Source: Apiosordaria backusii (lineage: Eukaryota > Ascomycota > Sordariomycetes > Sordariales > Lasiosphaeriaceae). From it: a stretch of 64,000 bases of DNA. This document shows positions 1 through 11,207 of this stretch, one piece after another. The notes under the pieces were generated by a model. It worked only from the letters and a program-made list of their open reading frames with translations, did not search any database and was not told the DNA's origin. Position numbers and translations under genes: made by a program. Where the stretch lies: the NCBI GenBank assembly GCA_030549205.1, contig JAUKTV010000013.1, positions 620,001 through 684,000 on the forward strand. Reading direction: 5' to 3'. The number at the start of each line of letters is the position of its first letter. Position 1 is the first letter of the stretch.

Positions 1-2284
1 CACGAGCTTCAGGGCCATTTCTGCGTCTCGCGCTTCATCGTCCACATTAAAGGAGGCACGTCGAAGCATTCCACTTCTCAGGTTCTTTTGTTCGGCAGAT
101 AAACCGGATGGTGGAATTTCGACGAGGAGCCGTGTGGCCACCGGCCCGTCAGGCAACACATCCTCAGGGTTAGTTATACCACCCAGTGCGCTGAGCCATT
201 GGATATAACGTGGCACAGAAAAAATGCCGGAGCGAACCAGCTCACAGACGAGATGAAAGAGGTGGTCTTTGCGCTCCTTCTCGACACAGGGGTCGTCGTC
301 CAAAAAATCCAGGATTTCGGTGGTAACATCCAAGCCCAACGTGCTCCAATGTTGCAGCAACTGGCTCGTGATGTAGACTTTCGTCTTCCCTGGCCGGTAT
401 AGAGAAGTACACCACTCCAACAGTGCCCTTGCTAGAGCCGATTTGTCCTTCGAGATGTTCCAAGAATTTGCGGGTCCTTCGTCAGACATGGGCGATTGGA
501 GGTTCCTATCCAACCACTGCACTAATATGTGACGAGCTGCGGGCTGTGATCTGTTTCCGGACGCCATAAGTTGCTCGTTTCTGGATCCAATAGCCGCGAA
601 GGCGTCGTGTCGTGCAGTATCACCAACTGGCAAACACGCCCTGATCGTATCTCGATATTTGGACCAAACAAAAGGCGAGACAAAGTTTTCAGGGCTGCTC
701 AGTATCAGCGTATTGAGCAGTGTGGTTAGTTTTGAGAGAAGAGGCTGTAAAATGTCTCTGTCTGGATGATTGAAGACCTATATCGGAGTTAGAAAGTTGC
801 TTTAATGTATTTTTGGGGAAAAAGCTACTCACCAAGTGATGGTGACTAACCAGGGCCGTGACCAGTCTTCGACCATATTTCCTGAGTTTTAATAAATCTT
901 TCCAATAAATTTCGGTGATCAGCATCCACATGGGAAGCCGATTTTGGTTGCTGTTTTCAAAGCTCGAGACAAGCCATTCCATATATGGTTCCCGATCCAG
1001 CAAGTTTTGCTCGTACAAGTGTGTAGACAGTAGAACCGCATATTGGACCCTGGCTTTCCACTCCTTATCGTCAAACGAAAAGAGCACGCTCTCAACGAAC
1101 TTTTGCACAGAGACCGTCCACTCCTTGATCCAACGGGCTTCACCACCCAACGACACGGTGAGACTAACACCTTTCCGCTTGCAGGTCCGTAGCTCGTTGG
1201 CACCAACACATTGTATTAGCCAAACCGCGCGCTCAAACGGAATCCTCTTGTTTAAGCACTGATCCAGCAAGGCCTGGCCTCGGAGGCCATGAGGGATGGT
1301 CCGACTGAGCTTTCGAAGAGGGGCAGCTGGGTTTGCCAGTTCCTTCAGCCATGCTTCCCTCTTTGTATCGGTGACCGTCACTCGAGGCGGGTACCTAAAG
1401 GTTGAGCTGGACGTTATCTGGCCATTGTTTCTTCTTGCTCCAAGCGCAGCGGTAAATATGGCGGAGAGCGTATGGAGCGAACTGTTTGCCGTTTTCATCG
1501 AGGGAAACAAGTTCAACTTGGCCGACTGGGTATCTGGGTTGAATGCTGGCTTGTCAAAATGCCCCTGTCGAATAACATTCTCGGAGAACTGGTCCTCTGC
1601 GTGGTTTCCTGTCCAAGGATAAAAGTCCGCGTAGCCAATCGACGGTGGAGGTGCCAAGTTTCCGGCAGTACCACTGGCACCGCCCTTTCGCGGCTGGGAG
1701 TCGCCCTTGCTGTGTGTATAGTAGCGCGGCGCGGCAGATGGTATCTCGGCTTGATATGGCTTCGGAGGTATATCCTTTCTTCCGGTGTTGGCCGGTCTCG
1801 GTGGGGGTTCGCGACGGGGAGTGCTGGGTGCGAATCGCAGCCGGCGCTGGGGCATGGGCAGAGGGGCGTCCGGGTCGATAGTCGGTGGATGGGAGAAGTG
1901 GGGGCTCATGTCCCCCAGATCGGAGGAGTCGGTAGGAAGCATCACACGAGACGGGGTGAAGGGTTTTGAAGACTCGATGGCGTTGGGCGACTCAATGATG
2001 CCAGTATGGGTGATGGACTCGAGGGAATCGTGGGAGAGCTCGAGCTTGAGGCGCGACCCGGCGCGGCGCTGGCTCGGATACCTCATGTTTGCGCCATCGT
2101 TGTAATCTGGAGGAGTGAACTCGAACGAGCCCGTCTCTTTTCTTATGGGTGACGGCGGTAGAAACTGCTGCTGCTGAGAAAGGGCGCGCTGATGTGCTGC
2201 CGGCCGCTGCGACAGACTCGACCCGGCCAGCGAATGCTGCTGGGGCGGTCGCTGCTGGACGCCCAGTGGGGGCCGGGAGGTCAT
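1..2284 (-). CDS. srb8: Mediator subunit 12 (Srb8/MED12), 5' part only
   Basis: Subunit of the Cdk8 kinase module of Mediator, acting in the nucleus on RNA polymerase II transcription. The start at 2284 opens a Pro/Gln-rich N-terminus (MTSRPPLGVQ), followed by about 250 disordered residues. The Med12 domain lies at roughly residues 300-365, with the signature SRTIPHGLRG, then LLDQCLNKRIPFERAVWLI. One intron is visible at 832-778 on the minus strand (donor GTGAGT, acceptor TATAG). After splicing, the frame continues as VFNHPDRDILQPLL and stays open to base 1, so the gene runs off the left edge and most of the usual 1,500-plus residues are missing. Identity rests on the Med12 signature and helical sequence that follows; I am confident. 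No defect is seen in the visible part. Confidence 0.9.
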
Positions 2285-3881
2285 CTCGTGAAATACAACG
2301 ATTGCGCCATGCCGTTCGATGTTTTGGGTGGTAAAGGGGGAATGTGAGGTTGAAGGTGGACGTTCTCCGTCGGGGGCGATCAGATATCTCGGAAGGGTAG
2401 GCTGGACGTCGGTCGGAGCCTGGCCCCTGCCCGGGATCTGATGGACGAATGGGGCGGCGGGCGGCTTCGGGAGAACCTAGAAGTGGCTTCGTCGGGACGG
2501 CTGACACTGATGAGGAACGCTGTCACCGGTCGCGTGTCAAAACGGAGCAGGTGTCCGAAGTGATGTTTGTCTGCCTAGGTGTGCAGAAATTGCAGCAAGA
2601 GGAGATGGGTGTTGGACCACAAGACGTGAGCTGAGGTTGACAATCATGTTCGTCGTCGTGGGACGGGAGGTCGGGTCCCGGGAGCACGACCGACCTAACG
2701 TGTGTAGCGCTGGGCAATGGCGTGCGCCAGTGCTGCTCAGTGGCCTGGAGCGCTGCTGCTGCGGGATGGATTGCGGGTTGCGGGCAGTTGGACGGCTGGG
2801 TGGGGCCTGCAAGGGTGGTGCTCACAGGTCCCTCCACTGGCACCGTCCAGTGTCGGGCTGTGTTACGATTACGCTGATCCAATTACATATCTCCAGCATG
2901 AGAATGACCACACCCATTTCACTTTGGCACGGGGGAACCCAACGGAGCTGCCGGCCTGCAGCTGCTTACCCCATCTGTCCAGTCCAGCAGAGGTTTTCCG
3001 CATCTTGTCTTGCTGCTCGGTCCTTTCTATGTACCATCGAAGAAGCCGAATGCCCCTCTCGTATTTCGGCCATGGCGTGTTTGCTTTTGCTCTTGCGTGC
3101 GTTGCCGAAGGCGAGTCCATGGATGTCCAACAATATCGGATGCATCATGGTGGGGCAAACCCTCCACGGTCTATGAGCCTGAGCAACCATCTGTAAGAGA
3201 CAAGCAGTGCTGATCAACTCTCCGATGCTCCAGATCGTGGGCGAGATAGCCGTCCCGGCCGTCTGCTATATTGGTCATGATAAGAAAAGCAGGGCGGCGT
3301 GAGACGGCACATGTGTGTGCTGTCAAATCAGGACGGTTTGCATGTCTCGGCTGGAGCTGATGTTGAATTCTCGGACAAATATGACTGAGCAGCCTGTTTA
3401 GGATTTGGCGGCCGTTTTGTAGTCCACCGGTAGATGACCCGTTTTCCTTGAGGCAAGGCACTGCTCGATGTTGATATCTTTGCATGTCCAAACGTCAGTG
3501 TCAGCCGACCTTCCTCGTTGAGCTGCAGGATGTGAGCTGAGGACAGCATCTTGTCAACGTGGGGGGGAGGGTGACATTTCCACGTCCATGTTTATCGTGA
3601 CGGCATTGAGCTGGTTGTTCGCCCCTCACATCCGAAAGACCTGAGTTCAGAAATATCCGTTGATGAGCAGCGCAGTAAATAGTGGGGTGGTCTTAGCGCA
3701 AAGCCCACCCCAACTTCGCGGGATCAAACTGTGGAGCCACACCCAGCGACATCGCCTGGGGGGTCTGGGTTCACGTAATCAACCTCCAGTGCACGCTACA
3801 CAAACACGTCTCTCTGTATCGCATCAACATCACCACCAGCTGAGCTGTCCAAGTTGCGCAAAGTCAACCACACAAATCACC
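2285..3881. other. Intergenic, divergent promoter region
   Basis: About 1.6 kb between the divergently transcribed MED12 and Asterix genes. It must hold both promoters and 5' leaders. Open frames here have no recognisable domain or splice pattern and look like chance frames in GC-rich DNA. I see no RNA gene or repeat. Confidence 0.5.
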
Positions 3882-4500
3882 ATGGCATCTACCAAAGATC
3901 CCCGCAGACCGGACTTGAGTACGTTTACTCCCCCCCAAATCTGTCTATTTGGCGCAATTGAAACACAAGGGCGACCAATACTGACATGTGTTCACGATGC
4001 AATAGTTGTCCCCTATCAAGAACCCGCCGGCAAAACTGACAACCCCGAACTTTCCTCAACCCTCTCCTCAACTCTGCCCATGGCGGCTATCTTTATGCGC
4101 AACCGTTATGTTGGATGGTGAGCATCCCATCTACCGTGTTCTCTACCGCATCCCTTTTGCGCCGCACGCAACACCACTGATCAACAAAGTCCCAAGTAAC
4201 TTGGGAAATTTCAACAAAGTCTGACCACATCATGATATATACAGGGCGGCCGTTGCATTCTCTCTCCAATCCTGGCTTGGGGAATCAGAAGAAACCCAAA
4301 AGAGCGCCTCATCACCCGGTTACTTTGCCGTGGGCATGTCATGTAAGTTTACTGCCAGCAGACCATCCAGACGGCAGCAGCTAACTTAACCACTAGTGAT
4401 GTCCCTGATCGTCACCTACCTCCCCCTCTTCCTTCCTCCTTCGCCCGGTCTGCAGCAGGGCAGCTCGACCGAAGCCCCTGCTCCGGTTCCTCCTGCTTAA
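3882..4500 (+). CDS. Asterix/WDR83OS-like protein (PAT complex, UPF0139)
   Basis: Small ER membrane protein of the Asterix family, the partner of CCDC47 in the PAT complex that protects nascent transmembrane segments in animals. Four exons join in phase: 3882-3918, 4006-4117, 4245-4342 and 4397-4500, giving 116 residues. Family features are visible: the N-terminal DPRRPDLIVPYQEP, the MAAIFMRNRYVGWAA segment, and the C-terminal hydrophobic stretch GMSLMSLIVTYLPLFL ending in a Pro-rich tail. All introns have GT..AG ends (GTACGT, GTGAGC, GTAAGT donors). The ATG sits in CACCATGG, a good initiation context. The length matches the family (about 105-120 residues). The PAT-complex role is carried over from animal work; in fungi it is inferred. 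Confidence 0.88.
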
Positions 4501-5356
4501 ACGATACGTTATTGATTCACGAGGCGCATAGTAAAGGGCGTTGAAAGTGTATATACTGAGGCTGGTGCGGGATGTTTCAGAACAATATCTGTTAATAGCA
4601 CTGGGTTAGGTGAAAAAAGGGGTGGGCGGGAAAGGGGTGGTTTGGCTGGTTGGTAATTGTATGAATATACCCAATGAAATACTTAATGTTGAATACTGCC
4701 ACACATTCCCCTTGAAGACTATGCCAGGGGATACCGGGTACTCTGCACAGGGATGTCTCTCCGGTTGGAAAGAAAACAACGGTATCAGTTTGGCAGACAG
4801 CAGGATACACACAATGCAAACATCTTATACCCCAAAAAAGACAAAGGTGGTGCGTGAAGAATCAGGGCCAAGCATGCTCCCAACAATAATATATATCTCG
4901 AAAATAAAGGTATCAAAAGAAGCAAATGGCCCCATCATATCAACTCCCTTCCTCCCCAAACACAGTCAAGTGTCCAACGCTCAGACATGACCAGAACCCT
5001 CAGACGTGCTGCATGCAAGCACCAGGTATGACATCAGACGCTGCTGCTCGCAGTACTGAATCCGAAGTGTCTGTACTCGACTGACCCCTCGCTTCGATCC
5101 CTTAGTTTACCGCCTGGCGAAAAAACCTATCCGGAGTCGGGTTCTGTACTTCCATCCGAAGTCCATCAGGTCGCTCCAGGGTCCGTCGAAGAGCCCGTAA
5201 GCCGCCATGAGCTGCGATCCCATCCAGTCCCGACCATCAGCTCAGCCAGTCGCCCATGCGTGCTGTTTCCACCCGCAAGACAAGAACATCGGTCGTCTGT
5301 GATTCCATTACCCCATGGTCGAAGGGTCCATACCCATCACGCCGAAGTGAGATTGT
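4501..5356. other. Intergenic, tail-to-tail region
   Basis: Lies between the 3' ends of the Asterix gene and the small secreted peptide gene. It should hold two 3' untranslated regions and terminators. I see no coding signal with splice or domain support. Confidence 0.4.
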
Positions 5357-5583
5357 CTAGTTATTCCTCAGAGGTCTAAACAGGTCAACATGTTAGCAAA
5401 CGGTCAAGAGCCCAAACAAGGCACAGCGACAACAACATACCCGCACCCCATAGGCGTCACAACCCCAAAGAAGCAATCCTCCGACGCCTTGGGAACAACC
5501 TGGTCCTGCTTGATAGGAATGATAACCACACCCGCGCTGGCGATGGACACGCAAAGCGACATGACAACAGCGATGAACTTCAT
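5357..5583 (-). CDS. 53-residue secreted cysteine peptide
   Basis: I do not recognise a named family. Exon 1 (5583-5441) and exon 2 (5375-5357) join across a 65-nt intron (donor GTATGT, acceptor TTTAG) into a 53-residue protein. It begins with a clear signal peptide (MKFIAVVMSLCVSIASA), then a short Val/Ile-rich and polar propeptide-like part. It ends in a compact motif with two cysteines, DCFFGVVTPMGCGPLRNN, spaced C-x9-C. A single disulfide loop is plausible once secreted. The intron falls just after the second Cys codon. Retaining it would replace the last six residues with a different tail that adds a third cysteine. A start inside the long ORF on the opposite strand is not credible. It could be a secreted signal, an effector-like peptide or an antimicrobial; the sequence does not decide. 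Confidence 0.65.
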
Positions 5584-6639
5584 TTTGTCTTTTTTTTTTC
5601 GTACTAGCTCTTTCGTCGGGTGTTGTTTTTTCTCGTGTTGTTTTATCTGTCGGATTAAGTAAGGTAGGTACGTATTAATGAGGGTTTATTCGCAACTTCC
5701 AGCTCCAGGCTGTATATCGTAAAATGATCCAAGTAAAAAAAAAAAAAAAAAAAAAAAGAACGTGTACGGTAACAGACGGTGATCAATCACGACGTCAAAA
5801 TGGGGGGCATATACAAGTGGCAGAAAGGTAATAGTAATAAGAAGGGAAAGAATAAAAGGGAGAGCGAATGAATGGACCAGTCCAGACAAGACACACACAT
5901 ACACGAACGAAAACCCAAGACAACACCAAGACAACACGGACACGGGAAAAAAAAAAGAGGAGAGAAGAGAAAAGCAGATGACGACCTGACACCAAAGTCA
6001 GACGAGAGGCCGAACCACGACGTTACGCCGGCGCCAAAGCACCAAGAGTTTCAGATGCGACAGTGCTGGAAAGGGAAGGCGGGGCCGTCTTATTCGGCCC
6101 TGGCCTCCCGCTCTCTTTGCGCTGCGTTGCTGGGACTGGCCTGGTGACAGTTTCAGGCTTGAAACGAGGAGACGAGATGGACAAAAGTCACGCGGTTACA
6201 CACTCGCCAGCCGCTGTTTTTCACCAAATGAATTAAACGCGCTCTATAAATGAGCAAAACATTTCACACATCCAAATATCTCTCAACGACTCGATATCAG
6301 CTCTTGCTCACGAAGATGAGTCTCGATCGATCGATGATTGATTGGAGAGGGATGAACCCTGGTGGCGCCCACGCCGACGGATGTTCCTCTCCAACCCCTG
6401 CCGTCCCGAGCGACCCTTGCTCGGCCAGGGATTGCTCAGGGCGGTAAGGGGTGCAACGTCAACGGTCGCGATGGTTAGGTAAGCGCCGTATAGAAATTGT
6501 CCTCCTTGTTGAACAATCCCTTTCTCAAGTCGCACCGCCATTCATTCATCCACGCGCAGGCAAAAAAGACTAAATATGTCAACTTTGAGAAGAACAATAC
6601 CATCCAAGCACCCCAGAACAAGAAAAAGTTAAAATAATG
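5584..6639. other. Intergenic, upstream of the secreted peptide
   Basis: Region between the peptide gene and the tRNA. It contains a run of 23 A at 5735-5757, an A/G-rich stretch near 5945-5975 and a CTATAAAT box-like sequence near 6243 that lines up with no gene start I can support. No coding region is recognised. Confidence 0.4.
5735..5757 (+). repeat. Poly(A) run, 23 bases
   Basis: An uninterrupted run of A on the plus strand, about 150 bases upstream of the minus-strand peptide start, so it reads as poly(dT) in the direction of that gene. Such tracts often mark nucleosome-poor fungal promoters; that role is inferred. Confidence 0.8.
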
Positions 6640-6730
6640 GGGGCCACCCGGGGATTGAACCCGGGACCTCTCGCAAGCAATGCTATAGGGTGAACCCTAA
6701 GCGAGAATCATACCACTAGACCAGCGGCCC
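6640..6730 (-). tRNA. tRNA-Pro (AGG) with intron
   Basis: Cloverleaf read on the minus strand: acceptor GGGCCGC pairs with GTGGCCC (one G-U), discriminator C; D-arm region TGGTCTAGTGG; anticodon stem CTCGC/GCGAG; T-arm CCGGG-TTCAATC-CCCGG. The anticodon loop TTAGGGT gives AGG for proline. A 19-nt intron (about 6677-6695) interrupts the loop just after position 37, the standard place for nuclear tRNA introns, leaving a 72-nt mature tRNA. The TTCAATC of the B box is intact. Confidence 0.93.
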
Positions 6731-7893
6731 TTGAATCCATTCGTGAATTCTTGTTGTTTTTTCAGAATCCTAAGTCTATGGTAGCCACCCCCTCTCTCTG
6801 TTCCCTGATCAACCAACCCCTTTTCCTCATCAGGTCAACAATCAACACCCAAGCTGACAAGAAAGACAACCGCTATTATGACGCCGACGCAAACAAAACA
6901 ACAGAACCCTTCTCTCAGCTCCAAAAATGTCAAAAAATCCATTCTGCTTCTTATTTACATCTAGTCTTCGATCGTCTGATAGTGCCCAAGGGCAATAGTA
7001 GCTACCACCTAGCGAGCAGCTTTTCAACATCGCTCTCTCTCTCACTCCAACAATATCCCCAAAACATCCAGAACCACAAAACTCCCATTCACATCTATGA
7101 CTCTATGCAACCATCACGTAGCTACCTGGTATCATCCGGGAACCCATCCCTTCCGTCCCCACGCGGCGTCAAACATACATAATCCCATTCAGCAAAAACA
7201 CCACCTCTCGCACAATATTCATCTACCTTAAACACATCTTAAAACCGCCTGCTACGCACATCACTGATCCCGAAAGGCCTCCTAAAACCAGTTGAGTATA
7301 CGCCCATCTCAAATACAAACGGGCCCTTCCAAGCTCCTCTATACCTACCTACACATACCGCAATCCCTCAGAGTCCAAAAGCCTTCGAAATTTTTCGGCA
7401 CACTCCCCACCATCCCAAAGAAGCCCATTCGAAATCCTCAGTGCACCTGTCACCACTTATCAGAAAGCCTTGGAAAAAATTCTCAACATACCTCTCACTA
7501 TCCCAGCCGTTAAGCTCCTCAGCACACCTGCCAGACTCTTAAACGACCCGTTAACCCCCTTGACATGCCTATCACGTATCCAAAATAGGCCTTCGGCACC
7601 CCTCAACATACCTATCACTCTCACAAATAGGCCTCTCAAGAAAAAGATTACTCATTACGGTACTTAGGTCATGTCATCAAGCAACCTACTAACCCTATTA
7701 AAACACCAGAATCCCAACCACCACTCCCATAACGACTCCCCAACCCCCTATTCCCCCCTATTCCCTTCACTCAAATACGCATCCCACCAATCCTCTGCCC
7801 ACGTTGTACTTGCTCCCTCCCCCCTATTCCCCCCTTTCTCTCCTTTCTCTCCTCTCTCCTTCTCGCCCTCAACCCCTTTTTTCTTACCCGCGT
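6731..7893. other. Intergenic, C/T-rich and low in signal
   Basis: C/T-rich on the plus strand, especially 7690-7990, with many short CCCTA/TTCCCC words. It lies downstream of the broken protease. The open frames are Pro/Ser-rich by base composition only; I see no gene. Confidence 0.4.
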
Positions 7894-9479
7894 TTACATC
7901 CCCCACCCTCCTCCCCCACCACAACCCCCTACTTTCCTCTCCTTCCCCTTCCCCCACCTCTCAACCTTACTCCCACAATCCTCCCCCTTCGCAACCCTCA
8001 CCTTCCTCGTCTCCGCATCAAAAACCCAATACCCCGCCTTCAAAACCTCCGTCCCAAGCGACGCATCCCCGACGTCCTCCTCCACGACCCCCAAATGGCA
8101 ATGGTTAACTCTGGGACTCTCCAACCGCGACGACCACACGTATATCAAGTTCGTCACCGGCACTTCCAATCGTATCATATCATCAGAATCGTCCACCTTG
8201 AACCCAAAAGTAAACTTTGCTTTAGAATACGGCTCGTCCAACCACTTGCACGGCACTCGTCCACGCGGCGTCGACTCCCTGTCTCGGTGCTGCGAGAACG
8301 ACGGCCAGAGTTGGGTCAGATTGGCCCACATGGCTTCGAAGAGGTGCGAGGGAAGGTATGTCAGGCTGTTGAAGGTTTCGAGGCCGACAGGGATGCGGGA
8401 GGCGTTGTATCTGTGCGTATTGGCTGGGCGAATTTGGCTGCTGGGAGGCGTGTTGACATCTCTGACAGGCGTCCTGTTGTCGGGTGTAGGCGTCTGGTTG
8501 TTCATCATAGGCTTACGGGCGTTTGGTGTAGGCGTATGGCTGCCCATTGTGGGCGTGACATTGGCGGTAGGCATCCCGTCACTGAATTCAATGAATTCCA
8601 ACCACACCCTATACCCTTCGTACGAACCAAGTCCCCAGTTGTCTCTACCAGGTGACGCCACGACGCTAGGGATCAATTCCAGCGGCCCTGAAAATTTGCC
8701 CAGGTCGACACCATCGAGAACCAAATTCCCATCGTTTCCAGGTCCCCCAAAGGAAACACCAAACACCTTCGATTGGGTGTATCCCTTTTTATATAACCCT
8801 TCCAAAAATTGACTGCCTCCCCCAAGCCCAATAGCTCCACCATTGTCCCCCCAGTTCCCTGGCCCAGTGCTGCTTCCGGCTTGGTTGGGCAAGCCACTTT
8901 CCCTGTAAATGCCCGTGTAGTTGGGGTAGGCAACTGATATCGGGATATCTTCTAAAATCACTACCTCCTTATCGGATGACATATCGGATGATGGCAGGCG
9001 CAAGATATCTCTCCAGTACACCCCCCAGACTCTCATAATGAGGTCACCACGACCAAAGCGGTCACCCGTCGGCACACTCTTGGCATTTTTGAGTATTTTT
9101 TGATAGGATTTCGAAGGCTTGACCGTAGCGGAGTCGCGGGGTATATACTGCGTTTGCCCGGCGCCGGGTGGAAGGCCGTTGCTGTGGGGGACCGGTGGCC
9201 ATACCTAAAGACCAAGAGAGCTAGTATCGAGTGTGAGCCGAACTGTCTGGGAAGGCGTCCCGAGGCCAACTGTGGGAAATCGTGAGCGACAACTCTAAAT
9301 CGGTGGATAGGAGAACGTGTTGGGTAGATGTGACAAATTGACTCACGCTTGATGAAGTGGCTTGACTGAGGGTTAGTGGGGAAGACACGCGACTCCATTG
9401 GTTCTTCGAGTACCGGGTAGCGGATTGTGTTGATGACCGGCAGAACGAGGAGGCTCTGAAGGAGTGGTGAGTGAAGCAT
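7894..9479 (-). pseudogene. Pepsin-like (A1) aspartic protease with internal stop
   Basis: Secreted pepsin-type fold. Exon 1 (9479-9347) encodes a hydrophobic leader (SLLVLPVI) and a prosegment. It splices (GTGAGT; CCCACAG) to exon 2 (9269-7894), giving HFIKLGLGTPSQTVRLTLD and then the first active-site motif DTSSLGL. The next codon, where Trp is expected, is TAG at 9207-9205, followed at once in frame by VWPPVPHS and an open frame to 7894. The two exons sum to 503 codons exactly in phase, so only this codon is broken. The later part fits the family: FGVSFGGPGNDGNLVLDGVD and the C-terminal YWVFDAETRKVRVA. The second catalytic site reads LETFNSLTYLP, with Glu where Asp is normal, and a Thr/Pro/Asn-rich insert lies before it. 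Loss of function is likely; a sequencing error at the stop cannot be excluded. Confidence 0.75.
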
Positions 9480-11207
9480 GACGATAAACTGGGGCTAATG
9501 ATATACGCCGTAGATATACTGGGTATTGCTGCCGAGTCGGTTGGTCGAGGTCAGCGTCTTGGTTGAGGCCAGCGTGTTGGTTGAGTAGCTGAAGAGAACG
9601 ACAGGCAAGCTGATGGAAGAGATGAGTGACGGCCTATCGGGGAGACAGTCACGCCTCCCCGAACGGAAGGAAGGCATGATCAGTACTTCCCATGTCGATA
9701 CGTTTGCCAGGAAGGCACGCTGTGGCATCGTCGATTCCCACTGAACTATCAAGGCAGGTGCACCTTGTTCAAGACTGTTTGCACCTGCCTGCCTGTCAGT
9801 GAAGGTATTGTCAAGATCGTACCACCCATCATTGTGCCAAAGAAGGCGTGCTTAAGGTAAGAATGACTGATCAACCGATCGGCCCACCAGATAGGCATCT
9901 CAATGCTGAAGATAGCACCTCAAATCATCGACCAGGCGTACGAGAGAATTGATATTACCTAGTCTCTCTCGGTGCTGTCCGGGTTCGCAAGCCCTGGAGT
10001 GTGCGTACCTACACTGATCAACAACACTTGTTGTCATGTTATACATCCATCAAGACAGCAACAGCGATCAACAGTTCATCCCATCTCTCCCATCCCATCC
10101 GCTAGTCCAAGTCCCACCTTCGGTAACCTCCAAAACACCGTGACTGCACTCTCCCCCCTCCAGAAAAGGAAACCAACCTACACATACCTCCAACCCCCCA
10201 TGCCGCTACCTACCTGACCAAACCACACCCCCAGTCTCGGTACCCATCCATTCCCATGTTTCACCACTCCCCCTACCCATCCAAACCCCCCCCACTCGAA
10301 ACACAATCATGAAACCCTTCAGCACGGAACACCCTCGCGGAAAAGACCTCACCCGAACTCGAACTTGCATTTCACAAAAAAAAAAAACTCCGTTTTCTAG
10401 GTACTTTCTACCTAACTCCCCACCCCTGACCATCTCTCACTCCGCGGCGCGGTTAGCCCCGCTCCCCCTTTCCCCCACAAGCTGCCATCCTCCGCTCCCA
10501 GTCACAGACCAGTGCAGCCAGCTAGCTTTTGCTCACCATCCACCCATCTCTCCAACACTCCCTCCAACTAATGTACTACCATCACAATTACATTTTTCAT
10601 GGTTGGCTAGCAGTCCTCATATCATCTCTCCCCTCTCAATAGAGTAAAAAAATGAAATAAAATATATCCAATAAAAAAACATTTCATACGACTTTCAGAT
10701 CGAAAAAAAACTCTTTTCTAAGCGAGTGGGATCAATCCACTATCCATCCATCTCATCCATCCATCCATCCAATATCAATCAAAAGATCAACAACACAACG
10801 CCCGCCTGCCTGCCTGCATCATTCAACAACAACAACCAAATAATAACAAGCAACAGCCAGAGAGAATTAAAAAAATAACCAACAAAGAGAAAAACAGGTA
10901 AAAATATGGTACACACACATACACACACACCCTTCCGTAAATAGGGGATATCCCACACAGCAACCTTAATCCGTGACGCATTCCAGAGGAGCTAGCAAGC
11001 ACACACCGGGTATCATCATCATCCCAAAAAGAAGACTCCAAAGAAAGAAAAAAACAAATCCCATCCTCCCCGGGGACCCTGTTCCCTGGGTAAGTCGTAG
11101 GTAGTATAATCCATCAAAGGAGCGGAAAACGTCTGCTGTGTGTTCGCGTGTGTATGTGTGCACCACACCAAAGCTGAAAAAATAATAAATTGCAACTAGG
11201 CAAGACC
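9480..11207. other. Intergenic with simple repeats
   Basis: About 1.7 kb between the protease promoter and the 3' end of the Egh16-like gene. It has short tetranucleotide CATC repeats near 10742-10771, CTGC repeats near 10803-10818 and a CA-rich run near 10911-10930. No coding region is supported. Confidence 0.4.

Noticed and set aside
7804..8655. 283-codon plus-strand frame
   Set aside because: Overlaps the protease relic in antisense and is Pro/Arg-rich by composition only.
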